Assembly: GCA_964393865.1 (NCBI GenBank)
Contig: CAYMUW010000004.1
Location: 43,820-107,819, forward strand
Direction: 5' to 3'
Length of the DNA: 64,000 nucleotides
DNA from: Suilimivivens sp964393865
GTDB taxonomy: Bacteria; Bacillota; Clostridia; Lachnospirales; Lachnospiraceae
Part shown: piece after piece, positions 16,373 to 24,526 of the stretch
How the letters are laid out: the number at the start of each line of letters is the position of its first letter
Numbering within the stretch: the first letter of the stretch is position 1
The notes under the pieces: generated by a model
The model's input: only the letters and a program-made list of their open reading frames with translations
Databases searched by the model: none
Told to the model about the DNA's origin: nothing
Translations under genes and position numbers: made by a program

Positions 16373-17434
16373 TTAATCCATGATCGATATAATCTGTTCC
16401 TCTGCATCCACCTGCACACAGGCGCCATAAGGCAATACCGTTCTTGGCAGTGCATGCCCGAAATTCACATTATAAAGAATGGGCAGTCCGGGATTATCCA
16501 CCACCTCTTTATATATCAGTTTGTATTCCTCATAAAACTGTTCATCCTGTGGTTTTCCTACAATGATTCCGCTTACTGCATCAAATACACCCTTTGCTCT
16601 TAAAGCCTCCAGTTCTTTTCTTACCAGCTCCGGTTCCGGCTTTTCCTCGCTGGTCTCTACAAAAAGAATCTTCCCTTTCCACTCATTTAAAGACGGAAAA
16701 ATATGATACCTGTCACAAATCTCCCGTTGATCCACATACCGGGCAGATGACAATATATCGTACAGGCTTTCCAAGCATCCGCCCAGCAGTTCTCCCCGAA
16801 ATCGTTCCGGTCCCTGAAGAAGTTCAAATCCATGAACTTCCCGATGCGTCACACGTTCTGTTCCAACTGCCGCTTCCGAAAAATCTCTGCGTTCCTCATA
16901 CCAAACCTTACTTGGTCTGATATCCTTTTGCATATTGCCCTCCAGATAATTCATAAACGCTTCTTTGGTATAAGGCAGCATTTCGCCTGCAATCTCCCCC
17001 AAATCACATATAAAATTGGGACCGTAAAATGTCTGCATTCCCAATCTGTAAAACATCAAATGATTAATGGTGGTGTCCGAAAATCCTGTGAACAACTTCG
17101 GCGTATCACGAACTGCCTGAGTAAACTCAGAATCCTCCATCAGATAAGGCAGGATGCGGTATGTATCGTCTCCTCCAATCGCACAGATAATTCCTTTGAT
17201 CTCACGATCTAAAAAGGCCGCTTTCAAATCCTCCGCTCTTTTTTCGGGATGATCCTGTAAAAAAGCAATTCCTTTCAGCGCATTCGGCATAAAAACCGGC
17301 TCCAGTCCAAACTCCCTTAAACGCCTGACCCCGATTTCCACATTATGGCTGCAAAAGTCCTCTCCCAGCATTCCGCTGGACAGGCTGACTATTGCAACCC
17401 GGTCTCCTTTTTTCAATTTAGACGGTATTAACAC
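16373..17434 (-). CDS. S66 family peptidase, LD-carboxypeptidase/MccF-like
   Basis: A 353-residue cytoplasmic serine peptidase. The Ser-Glu-His set is visible: Ser119 in TGFSDTT, Glu260 in LFVETSEEKP and His327 in NVNFGHALPR. The IGGDDTYRILPYL segment near 87 is also typical. Length and motifs fit the MccF branch (microcin C self-immunity, which cleaves aminoacyl-nucleotide amides) better than the shorter cell-wall-recycling LdcA, but the two are not separable with certainty by eye. The start is GTG with AAGGAGG seven bases upstream. It is 19 bases after an alcohol dehydrogenase gene. Confidence 0.88.
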   Translation of the reverse strand: MLIPSKLKKGDRVAIVSLSSGMLGEDFCSHNVEIGVRRLREFGLEPVFMPNALKGIAFLQDHPEKRAEDLKAAFLDREIKGIICAIGGDDTYRILPYLMEDSEFTQAVRDTPKLFTGFSDTTINHLMFYRLGMQTFYGPNFICDLGEIAGEMLPYTKEAFMNYLEGNMQKDIRPSKVWYEERRDFSEAAVGTERVTHREVHGFELLQGPERFRGELLGGCLESLYDILSSARYVDQREICDRYHIFPSLNEWKGKILFVETSEEKPEPELVRKELEALRAKGVFDAVSGIIVGKPQDEQFYEEYKLIYKEVVDNPGLPILYNVNFGHALPRTVLPYGACVQVDAEEQIISIMD

Positions 17435-17453
17435 TGGTTTCCTCCTTGTAAAA

Positions 17454-18629
17454 TCAAAGCATTAATCGGTAAATGTTGGCTACATCCTCCTCACTAAGAG
17501 AAGCAAATCCACCAATTGTTCCGTTTCCGCCATTTCCATAACATGCAGTGTGTGCCATAGCCGGAATATCCTTCTCCTTGGCTCCCAATTCTTCGAAATT
17601 GCCTGGCATTCCAATGGACTTTAAGAAACGGCGAAAGGCTTCAATTCCTGCCTTAGCAGTTACCTCGGGATGTGCAAAATCCATCTCACAGCCCCATACT
17701 CTCACTGCCACCTGTGCAAACCGCATTACGTCATGGTGCATATTATAAGTCATCCACGCAGGAAATACCACCGCAAGTCCTGCTCCGTGTGCACAGTCAT
17801 AAACAGCAGACAGCTCATGCTCAATTCCATGGCTCGCCCAGTCCTGCGCTCTCCCTACACCGCAGCAATTATTGTGGGCCAGCATACCTGCCCACATAAT
17901 ATTGGCTCTTGCCTCGTAATTGTCGGGATCAGCAATTACTCTGGGCGCCTCGTGAATCATAGTAAGCAGCAACCCTTCAATAACACGGTCCGTCACCTCA
18001 ACCTCCTTGGTGGTTGTGAAATATCTCTCGAAAAGGTGCGCCATAATATCTGTCACGCCTGCAGCCGTCTGATATGCCGGCAGTGTCTGTGTAAGCGCCG
18101 GATTTAAAATCGAAAACTTAGGGCGCAGTGCCTCACCACCGGCGCCGCGTTTCAGCATTCCCTCCTCCTTGGTAATAACAGAGTCCGGACTTCCCTCGCT
18201 TCCTGCTGCGGCAATGGTAAGCACCGTTCCTACCGGAAGCGCTTTTTCCACCGGCTTTCCCTGATAATAATCCCAGAAGTCACCGTCATAGACAGCTCCC
18301 GCTGCAATAGCCTTGGCAGAATCAATGGTGCTTCCGCCGCCTACCGCCAAAACAAAATCAATCTGATTTTCCTTACAAAGAGAAATTCCCTGATACACAA
18401 GCCCGCTTCTGGGATTAGGCTTTACGCCCCCTAATTCCATGTATGCAATTTTCTCCGCTTCCAGAGATGCCTTTACCCGGTCAAGCAGCCCGGAGCGTAC
18501 CACACTGCCTCCGCCGTAATGGATCAGCACCTTGCTTCCGCCAAAACGCTTCACATATTTTCCGGCTTCCTTCTCCTGATCCTTTCCAAACACAAAATAA
18601 GTGGGACTGTAAAATGTAAAATTATTCAT
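17454..18629 (-). CDS. Iron-containing alcohol dehydrogenase (BdhA-like)
   Basis: A 391-residue group III alcohol dehydrogenase that interconverts alcohols such as butanol with aldehydes using NAD(P)H. The nucleotide-binding GGGS is at 97-100, and metal ligands are Asp194 and His198 (GVTDIMAH), His267 (ASHGIEH) and His281 (CAHGAG). The N-terminal FTFYSPTYFVFGK is the BdhA signature. It is first in a run with the S66 peptidase and DinB-like genes. AGGG lies seven bases before the ATG. Confidence 0.95.
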   Translation of the reverse strand: MNNFTFYSPTYFVFGKDQEKEAGKYVKRFGGSKVLIHYGGGSVVRSGLLDRVKASLEAEKIAYMELGGVKPNPRSGLVYQGISLCKENQIDFVLAVGGGSTIDSAKAIAAGAVYDGDFWDYYQGKPVEKALPVGTVLTIAAAGSEGSPDSVITKEEGMLKRGAGGEALRPKFSILNPALTQTLPAYQTAAGVTDIMAHLFERYFTTTKEVEVTDRVIEGLLLTMIHEAPRVIADPDNYEARANIMWAGMLAHNNCCGVGRAQDWASHGIEHELSAVYDCAHGAGLAVVFPAWMTYNMHHDVMRFAQVAVRVWGCEMDFAHPEVTAKAGIEAFRRFLKSIGMPGNFEELGAKEKDIPAMAHTACYGNGGNGTIGGFASLSEEDVANIYRLML

Positions 18630-18816
18630 ACTGTAACCCTGCTCCTCTCATCTAATCTCTTTGCTTTTTAATGATTGCAAATGCTTCATACCGTCATTAT
18701 AATATTGCCGGAGTATTCATGGAAGAAGATTTCTCGCCAAAAGTATAATAAATCAATAAAAGCCGTCTTCACCTGCCTTGGGGTAAGCAGCCCCCGCTTA
18801 CCGCAAATACCATATT

Positions 18817-19422
18817 TCATGGAATGGTGAACTTTTTCTTATGCGCCAGCTGCCTTTGCAGCCTTGCCAGTTTTCGCTCATATCTTTTTATTATTTTGGG
18901 GTTTTCGTACTTCTTCCCATCCGATGTTATGCATAAATCCTTGATCCCCAAATCCAATCCTATATTTTGCTTCCTGTGCGGTAATTCTTCATGCCCTGTT
19001 TCTACCAGTATTGACACATAGTATTTCCCGCTTGGAACCTGGCTGACTGTAGCTGATTTTATCTGGCCGTTAAACTCTCTGTGCAGTTTTGCTTTCACTT
19101 TTTTTAACTTTGGCAGTTTTATTTTCCCATCCTCAAAATCTACAGCTATATTTCCGTTCGTAAAGTTGGTTGTGTATGATTTATGGCTGTCATGCTTGCT
19201 CTTAAACTTCGGATAGCCTGCATGCTCTTTGAAAAATTTTTGATAGGAAGAATCCATGTTGTAAATTGCATTTGTCAGGACGAACTTATCCACTTCCTTC
19301 AGCCATTCATATGTATTCTTTAATTCCCTGTTGCAGTAATTGTTACAATCTGTTTTACTGACAGATTTTTTATCCTGCTCATAAGCCTCTTTTCTAACCT
19401 TTCTTTCTATATTTGCATACAA
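18817..19422 (-). pseudogene. TnpB remnant (RNA-guided nuclease of IS605), truncated at both ends
   Basis: About 200 codons of a TnpB that is normally 370-400 residues. Present: a helical wedge-like region, GYPKFKSKH near 69 and the RuvC-I segment NIGLDLGIKDL with catalytic Asp157. Missing: the N-terminal 40-odd residues, the RuvC-II Glu, the zinc finger and the RuvC-III Asp; the frame ends soon after LARLQRQLAHKKK. The first codon of the open frame is TTG and it lies within tnpA sequence. It cannot be an active nuclease. Confidence 0.85.
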
Positions 19423-19480
19423 AAATAATATGGTACTGTAATAAATACTTGTGCCTGTTTTTCGATTTCCATGTTCCCAT
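19394..19480 (-). pseudogene. TnpA remnant (IS200-type Y1 transposase start)
   Basis: The first 28 residues of an HUH/Y1 transposase, with SKNRHKYLLQYHIIFVCKYR, directly followed by tnpB sequence in another frame. The catalytic HUH motif and Tyr are gone. A TATACT box sits 15 bases before the ATG, as expected for an IS200 promoter. Confidence 0.8.
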
Positions 19481-19828
19481 GACGTAAGTATAGCACAAGC
19501 CGCTACTTTTTATAATGGACTGCCAATACATTCTGTCCTTCAAAACCCGGATAACCGTAATTGTGGACTCTTCTACGACAAAAAAGATTATATATGTACT
19601 ATATGGTCTGAAATAAATACTTAACCCCTCAATGACATACCCTGTGTCCTCATATCCTCTGGGAAAAGAATCCAATTCCTCGATTGCCTTTTTTATCTTT
19701 TTTGAGAAATTTTCGGCATATTCACGATATTTGAATGTATCAAGGATGTACTTCTTTGTAGATTTAATATCTAAAAGAGCATCCTTTGAAATGACTATTT
19801 TATATTTCTTTGGTTTCTCGATAAGCAC
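19394..19828 (-). CDS. RelE/ParE-type toxin with an IS-derived C-terminal tail
   Basis: A 144-codon frame. Residues 1 to about 107 are a ParE/RelE fold: YKIVISKDALLDIKSTKKYI, the SFPRGYEDTG loop, then FRPYSTYIIFFVVEES and TVIRVLKDRMYW. Residues 117-144 are the start of TnpA, so the inserted IS has replaced the toxin's own ending and stop codon. The start is GTG, sharing its G with the TAG stop of the antitoxin gene, a classic coupled arrangement. ParE toxins poison gyrase and RelE toxins cut mRNA; which applies here is not clear. The long foreign tail may inactivate it. Confidence 0.75.
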   Translation of the reverse strand: MLIEKPKKYKIVISKDALLDIKSTKKYILDTFKYREYAENFSKKIKKAIEELDSFPRGYEDTGYVIEGLSIYFRPYSTYIIFFVVEESTITVIRVLKDRMYWQSIIKSSGLCYTYVMGTWKSKNRHKYLLQYHIIFVCKYRKKG

Positions 19829-19996
19829 TATATTCTATCAATTTCCTCCCATGCCTCTTCGATGGTATAAACCTCACCTTTTTTCATGCTTGTAATTCCC
19901 TTGGCAAGCTCATTGTATAATGCGCCTATGGCATTTTTTTTCAGAGTATTCCGTTTCCATAATATTATTACTAATCGTTTGTACTACTGGTGCCAT
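19828..19996 (-). pseudogene. Antitoxin gene, out of frame at an A8 run
   Basis: The ATG at 19996 has AAGGGAAG upstream. As written the frame gives 28 residues and stops. Removing one A from the eight-A run (19934-19941) restores a 55-residue protein ending SMKKGEVYTIEEAWEEIDRI, whose C-terminal half looks like the toxin-wrapping tail of ParD/RelB-type antitoxins, and whose stop overlaps the toxin start. This could be a dead gene, a slippage-regulated gene, or a sequencing error in a homopolymer. Confidence 0.7.
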
Positions 19997-20021
19997 AGTA
20001 TCACTTCCCTTCAGTATTTGA

Positions 20022-20053
20022 CTATATTATACTATATAGGGTTTGCATATCAA
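20022..20053 (-). promoter_or_regulatory. Toxin-antitoxin promoter with overlapping operator
   Basis: On the minus strand TTGATA (20048-20053), a 16-base spacer and TATAAT (20026-20031). The -10 box lies inside a perfect inverted repeat, CTATAT-TATACT-ATATAG (20022-20039), the usual position of an autorepressor operator for toxin-antitoxin pairs. Confidence 0.65.
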
Positions 20054-20187
20054 CAAATTTTATACTTTGCAAACACCAGTAGCATGCAATTCTGTTTTTT
20101 GATATAATAGCGTCATGTACAAAGGCTGTAGGAAGTACGGCAAACAAATTCATTTTACATAATGACACTAAGAAACAGAGGGAAACA

Positions 20188-21663
20188 ATGTACAACTTAT
20201 CTGCATATCTTAAAACCATTGATGACGTAATTGAAAAAGGTCCCTACAAGGACACCTGGCAGTCGCTGTCTGCCTACCAGGTTCCCGGATGGTACCGTTC
20301 AGCCAAATTCGGGATCTTCATTCATTGGGGCGTATTCAGCATTCCTGCCTTCCAAAATGAATGGTATCCGAGAAATATGTATATGAAGGACTCCGTGGAA
20401 TATCAGCATCATATTGAAACCTACGGAAAGCATACGGAATTTGGATATAAGGATTTCATTCCTCTGTTTCAAGCCGAAAATTTTCATCCCGAGGAATGGG
20501 CGGAGCTTTTTGCAAAGGCCGGGGCAAGGTATGTTGTTCCCGTAGCGGAGCACCATGACGGTTTTCAATTATACAACAGTGAAATTTCTCATTGGAACTC
20601 CTGCGAAATGGGGCCCCATCGGGACATTCTGGGAGAAATCAAAAGCTGCTGCAATGCCAGGAACTTAAAGGTCGGCACATCCTCACACCGTGCAGAGCAC
20701 TGGTTCTATATGGGCTGCGGTAAGGAATTTGACAGTGATATCAAGGAGCCGCTTATGCGGGGCGACCTCTACTGGCCCTCCATGCCTGCCGGGGAGTTTC
20801 ATGATATATTCAGCACTCCCGCTCCTTCTGAGGAATATCTGCAGGACTGGCTTGTAAGAACCTGCGAAATCGTTGATAAATATCAGCCGAGAATCCTCTA
20901 TTTCGACTGGTGGATTCAACACAGCGCCTTTAAGCCTTATCTGAAAAAATTTGCCGCATATTACTATAATCGTGCTGCCGAACAAGGCTATGACGCTGTT
21001 ATCACCTACAAGCATGATTCCTTTATGTTCGGAACTGCAGTGCCTGATGTGGAAAGAGGGCAGTTTGCCGACCGAAAACCGTTCTTCTGGCAGACCGACA
21101 CCTCTGTGGCCTTAAACTCATGGGGCTATACGGAGGATAACTGCTACCGCCCTGCCAGCGATATTGTCTGTGATCTGGTAGATATTGTCAGCAAAAACGG
21201 CTGTCTCTTGTTAAATGTAGGGCCCAAGGCTGACGGTACCATCCCCAAAGAAGACAGGGACATTCTGTTAGATATCGGAAAATGGCTGGAAATAAACGGC
21301 GAGGCTGTCTATGACACAGACCTGTGGCGAAAATCAGGGGAAGGTCCCACACAGGTTCTGGAAGGACAGTTTACAGACAGTATTAAGAAAAACTTCACTC
21401 CACAGGACATTCGTTTTACCACGGCAAACGGATATTTATATGCTGCTGCACTGAAAGCAAGCAGAGACGGTAAGTACCTTATTACCTCTCTGGACATGCA
21501 GGATGCTTCTCACCGTGACAATTTCTGCGGTATCATAAGAGATGTAAAGGTACTTGGTTGTGACAAGCAGCCCAAGTGGGAAAGACGGCAGGATGGACTG
21601 CATATTGAAACCGCATATGACAGCGGCGATTATCCGATTGTATTTAAGATTACCATCGACTGA
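20188..21663 (+). CDS. GH29 alpha-L-fucosidase
   Basis: A 491-residue glycoside hydrolase family 29 enzyme that removes alpha-linked L-fucose from glycans. The (beta/alpha)8 barrel starts at WYRSAKFGIFIHWGVFSIPA (near 35), with the AEHHDGF strand at 120-126 and the nucleophile Asp240 in ILYFDWW. A small C-terminal beta domain follows the KNGCLLLNVGPKADGTI region. There is no signal peptide, so it acts in the cytoplasm on imported oligosaccharides. AGAGGGA precedes the ATG, and TATAAT at 20103-20108 is a probable -10. It is monocistronic, divergent from the toxin-antitoxin locus. Confidence 0.95.
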   Translation: MYNLSAYLKTIDDVIEKGPYKDTWQSLSAYQVPGWYRSAKFGIFIHWGVFSIPAFQNEWYPRNMYMKDSVEYQHHIETYGKHTEFGYKDFIPLFQAENFHPEEWAELFAKAGARYVVPVAEHHDGFQLYNSEISHWNSCEMGPHRDILGEIKSCCNARNLKVGTSSHRAEHWFYMGCGKEFDSDIKEPLMRGDLYWPSMPAGEFHDIFSTPAPSEEYLQDWLVRTCEIVDKYQPRILYFDWWIQHSAFKPYLKKFAAYYYNRAAEQGYDAVITYKHDSFMFGTAVPDVERGQFADRKPFFWQTDTSVALNSWGYTEDNCYRPASDIVCDLVDIVSKNGCLLLNVGPKADGTIPKEDRDILLDIGKWLEINGEAVYDTDLWRKSGEGPTQVLEGQFTDSIKKNFTPQDIRFTTANGYLYAAALKASRDGKYLITSLDMQDASHRDNFCGIIRDVKVLGCDKQPKWERRQDGLHIETAYDSGDYPIVFKITID

Positions 21664-21670
21664 AAACCCG

Positions 21671-21702
21671 AAAAAGAGCTGCTCTGACGGGCAGCTCTTT
21701 TT
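21671..21702. terminator. Bidirectional terminator after the fucosidase
   Basis: AAAAAGAGCTGC (21671-21682), eight-base loop, GCAGCTCTTTTT (21691-21702). The A and T runs serve the convergent fucosidase and MerR genes. Confidence 0.9.
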
Positions 21703-21732
21703 GGATACTTTCCTTTTCCTAATATCTATTTT

Positions 21733-22614
21733 TTATCCTTTCCCATAAAAGGCTTCTATTGCATTCGCAAAGTATTCAGACATTCCCTTTCCAAATTCAT
21801 GATCGTTCTGTTCTGCCGCCTCAGCGTTGGTCCGGTACAGGATCATCAGATTTTTAAGCATGTTCGGATCATCCTTCACCTGCAAAAACTCTTTCATGAC
21901 AAATTCCAGCTCCCCGATAAGCGACTTTACCGAAAAATCCGATACAGGAACATTCTGCTCCTTCTGCCTGTACATCTTTCGGTATATTTCCTCAATCCGA
22001 TTGCTGTACGCTTTCCCAATTCTTGACTGGCCGGTTTGCACCATGAACTCTCTTACCAGCTCTTTATCACCATACCATTCCACCATCTTTGCAAAATGCT
22101 CCTGCGTCTTAGGTTTGCCTGCGTTGGTGATATATTGCTGCTTATATTCCTCCATGCTTCCAAATTTAGAAGTCAGTATCTGCAGCTGGTCTTCCGAATA
22201 CATTGATGCAATGTCCTCAAACATCTCTTCCAGTTCTGTTTTACTGAAAATACTAAAATCCATCTTGTTCTCTCCTTTCAGAATGTCGTCAATGCCGGAT
22301 ATCAGGCGTTCCAAACGCTCCTTTTTAAGCTCCAGCATTTTTCTTTGACCTGCTAAAATCTGCTTTTTATCAAGAGAAGGATTTTCCATGATGGCTTTGA
22401 TTTCCTTTAAGGGCATATCAAATTCCCGGAAAAACAAAATCTGCTGTAATGCTTCCAGGGCTTTATCGTCATAAAGCCGGTATCCCGCCTCACTTATTTC
22501 TGTAGGCGTAAACAACCCGATTTCATCATAATAGTGCAGCGTGCGCACGCTGATACCTGTCATTTCAGAGACTTCTTTTACCGTTCTTTTTGTGAAAAGT
22601 TCCGCAGCAAGCAT
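21733..22614 (-). CDS. MerR-family regulator with TipAS-type ligand domain
   Basis: A 293-residue activator. Residues 8-75 are the MerR winged helix (TVKEVSEMTGISVRTLHYYDEIGLF, then GYRLYDD), followed by a coiled-coil dimer helix (about 80-120). Residues 125-290 form a helical TipAS-like domain (antibiotic or small-hydrophobe binding) with SMYSEDQLQ and an EYFANAIEAFY ending. Such regulators untwist promoters with long spacers when ligand binds. The frame opens nine codons earlier at a TTG, but only the ATG at 22614 has AGGAG at good spacing. It lies 30 bases after a hydrolase gene on the same strand. Confidence 0.9.
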   Translation of the reverse strand: MLAAELFTKRTVKEVSEMTGISVRTLHYYDEIGLFTPTEISEAGYRLYDDKALEALQQILFFREFDMPLKEIKAIMENPSLDKKQILAGQRKMLELKKERLERLISGIDDILKGENKMDFSIFSKTELEEMFEDIASMYSEDQLQILTSKFGSMEEYKQQYITNAGKPKTQEHFAKMVEWYGDKELVREFMVQTGQSRIGKAYSNRIEEIYRKMYRQKEQNVPVSDFSVKSLIGELEFVMKEFLQVKDDPNMLKNLMILYRTNAEAAEQNDHEFGKGMSEYFANAIEAFYGKG

Positions 22615-22644
22615 AGGAAAGGGGCTCCTCGGCAAATCCAAATT

Positions 22645-23556
22645 TTACGCATTCAACCAGTTAATAATTTCTTCCTCTGATTTTACAAATGCAGCCATAC
22701 ATTCCTTCTTATGTTTTCCAAAACTTTTATAAAAAATTCCAATTAATGGTATCATTTGATACAACCTTTTTTCTCGATTTCTATTGGGCATCATTCCTGT
22801 TAAATGGCTTACATTCGGATAAACAATCACTTTAACATCCCGATTATAGTTTTTGTTTTCAAGATACTCTTTCATCACATTTACAGAATATTCAGCAGGC
22901 CAAGCTTCGTCTGCTCCGCCTGCTATGAGCAACACTCTTGCATTTGTCTTTTCAATCTGAAGCTGCGCTTTCTGCTCCCTGTCTTTATCCTGATAAGCGT
23001 CATAATAAGCAGCCCACATTCCCATTACCTTATGTTCCGCAGCTGGATGTTTCTGATATTTTGATGCTTTCACTTTAGAAAAGTCTGCCGAAACAAATGG
23101 AATATCTGTTCCACGCCATGTAGCTGCGCTGTGTCCGGTCATATGCTTCTTATCCTTTGTCGTTCCCTCGAAAGGCACATGCGTTGGAGATACCATAATC
23201 ACATTTTCAATTCCGCCAACATACTGAGCGGTAAGTACAGCAAAGATAGATCCCATAGACTGCCCATAGGTACTAATATGCTGAATATTCTTTACACCAT
23301 GCAGATATTTCACTGCATTTTCAAACATTTCCAACGGACATCTGTCAGGTGAATCCGGTATTCCTTCTGCACCAAACAAAGACACGGCCAAGCCCATGTA
23401 ACCATAATCCGCAAATCTTTCTGCAATCTTAATGCTGGGAAGAATACTCTGCTCTCCGCCCATTATCACAAGTACGGCTTTGTCACTTCCCCCACTTGGT
23501 TCTGCCAGATGCCCAACAAAACCATGTTCTTTCATATTAAAATCTTCGTAAATCAA
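22645..23556 (-). CDS. BAAT-like alpha/beta hydrolase
   Basis: A 303-residue hydrolase resembling the acyl-CoA:amino-acid N-acyltransferase/thioesterase C-terminal domain family. The nucleophile is in TYGQSMGS, the acid is in the AGGADEAWPAE loop and the His is in YPNVSHLTG. The likely start is TTG at 23556: AGGTGA lies seven bases upstream, while the next ATG (codon 8) has no ribosome site. It is followed by the TipAS-type regulator gene, so the hydrolase may process a compound the regulator senses. The substrate is unknown; dienelactone-type or acyl-thioester hydrolysis are alternatives. Confidence 0.82.
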   Translation of the reverse strand: MIYEDFNMKEHGFVGHLAEPSGGSDKAVLVIMGGEQSILPSIKIAERFADYGYMGLAVSLFGAEGIPDSPDRCPLEMFENAVKYLHGVKNIQHISTYGQSMGSIFAVLTAQYVGGIENVIMVSPTHVPFEGTTKDKKHMTGHSAATWRGTDIPFVSADFSKVKASKYQKHPAAEHKVMGMWAAYYDAYQDKDREQKAQLQIEKTNARVLLIAGGADEAWPAEYSVNVMKEYLENKNYNRDVKVIVYPNVSHLTGMMPNRNREKRLYQMIPLIGIFYKSFGKHKKECMAAFVKSEEEIINWLNA

Positions 23557-23572
23557 AACATTTCACCTATCC

Positions 23573-23764
23573 TTACAAATACCAATTCGACTCTCTGATT
23601 ATACATTCTCTGTATCTCCATGCAATCGCAAAAAGCAAAAACCGAAATACCACTACAATACCGTAATACGGCTTTTCCGCTATCTGTTGCAGTCCGAAGA
23701 AAAAACGGAACTGCATTTCTTTTTTGTTTCTTTTATCCGTTATGTATGCTTTTATGTTTTCCAT
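23573..23764 (-). CDS. Small unknown ORF, one hydrophobic segment
   Basis: A 63-codon frame with AAAGGAAA six bases before the ATG, a charged N-terminus and a hydrophobic stretch YGIVVVFRFLLFAIAW (about 34-49) that could cross the membrane once. I do not recognise it. It follows another small gene on the same strand in a stretch that otherwise lacks core genes, so it may be part of an accessory island. It could be non-coding. Confidence 0.35.
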   Translation of the reverse strand: MENIKAYITDKRNKKEMQFRFFFGLQQIAEKPYYGIVVVFRFLLFAIAWRYRECIIRESNWYL

Positions 23765-23813
23765 TCACATTTTCCTTTCCATTTTCTTATTATTTCCCCA
23801 TACTATAGGTTGC

Positions 23814-23841
23814 GCCGCAGGGGGAAAATGCCCCATGCGGC
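23814..23841. other. GC-rich hairpin between small genes
   Basis: GCCGCA (23814-23819) pairs with TGCGGC (23836-23841) with G and C runs inside the loop. There is no T run, so it is more likely an mRNA-processing or boundary hairpin than a terminator. Confidence 0.4.
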
Positions 23842-23850
23842 GGTTTCCTG

Positions 23851-24081
23851 TCAGGCTTTTGTTATCGCTTCTACTTTCCCTTTACTGGTAAAGGCTATAT
23901 TAATCTCTTCGCCCGTTTTTATCTGGGGGATTGTAATGCCATTTCGAACAAAAAATCGCTCTGCTATCATCCCTGCAGTATTTTCTTCCGGATAGCAGAC
24001 ATAAATGTTTGTTCCCTGTATGCGCTCTCCGGCAGCATTGGCAAAATTGATTTCTTTTATTCCCAGCAGCTTCACAACCAT
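23851..24081 (-). CDS. Small conserved-looking accessory protein
   Basis: A 76-residue beta-rich protein (VKLLGIKEINFANAAGERIQ, GTNIYVCYPEEN, TGEEINIAFTSKGKVEAI). The alternating strand pattern and size recall small single-strand-DNA-binding (gp5-like) or accessory proteins found in conjugative elements and plasmids, but this is an impression and not a family match. The ATG has GGAAAGGAG upstream, a strong ribosome site, so it is probably expressed. Together with the next small ORF and a LacI remnant it marks a patch of accessory DNA. Confidence 0.6.
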   Translation of the reverse strand: MVVKLLGIKEINFANAAGERIQGTNIYVCYPEENTAGMIAERFFVRNGITIPQIKTGEEINIAFTSKGKVEAITKA

Positions 24082-24261
24082 ATCAGAACTCCTTTCCTGA
24101 ACAATTCCCGTCGGATCTGTCGCATTCTTTTTTGAACGTGTTCCCTTTCCTTGGTCGTAAATTAGTATTTCTTGACTAAAATGAAAACTGGGTCTAAACT
24201 TGACTTAGTTCTCATTTACAGGGTTTTAAAAGCTGTAGACACATGGTAGACAGTGTGCATT

Positions 24262-24508
24262 CCTCCTTGATTTTATAGGCTTTTCGGGGCGGAATCAAGT
24301 TCAATTCCCATCAGTACTGTGGGACAGCAGATACACAAGATTGCATATGAGACAGTCGATCTTCTGGTGAGCCAAATGAATGAGCAGAAAAAAAGAAAAC
24401 CGGTACCCTTAAAGGAACCGGTTCATAAGGTGGTCACGCCGATTTTGCTGCGGCGGGAAACCACTGAAAGATCGTTCTCTTCCTAAATATAAAAGCGCAG
24501 GATGCTGA
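24262..24508 (+). pseudogene. LacI-family regulator, C-terminal remnant
   Basis: The last 60-odd codons of a LacI-type sugar repressor: IPISTVGQQIHKIAYETVDL, then the family's closing HKVVTPILLRRETTE. A short upstream piece (FIGFSG) is in another frame, with a stop at 24278-24280 between them. The DNA-binding and most of the sugar-binding domain are absent. The 180 bases before it (24082-24261) hold nothing I recognise. Confidence 0.75.
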
Positions 24509-24520
24509 TCCTGCGCTTTT
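24491..24520. terminator. Terminator of hsp20 (also closes the LacI remnant)
   Basis: AAAAGCGCAGGAT (24491-24503), a four-base loop and ATCCTGCGCTTTT (24508-24520): a perfect 13-base stem with flanking A and T runs usable in both directions. Confidence 0.9.
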
Positions 24521-24526
24521 AAAGCC

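Larger units (their letters stand above)
18750..19510 (-). mobile_element. Collapsed IS200/IS605 element
   Basis: The element keeps the first codons of tnpA and a middle segment of tnpB, fused by a deletion. A GGTAAGC/GCTTACC hairpin at 18782-18802 just beyond the tnpB remnant is the kind of palindrome found at the right end (and at the end of the omega RNA) in this family. The exact ends are estimates: the left end should be close to 19500, where toxin-like coding sequence gives way to tnpA. Confidence 0.7.

Noticed and set aside
18817..19422. Active TnpB or Cas12-like nuclease
   Set aside because: RuvC-II and RuvC-III residues and the zinc finger are missing.
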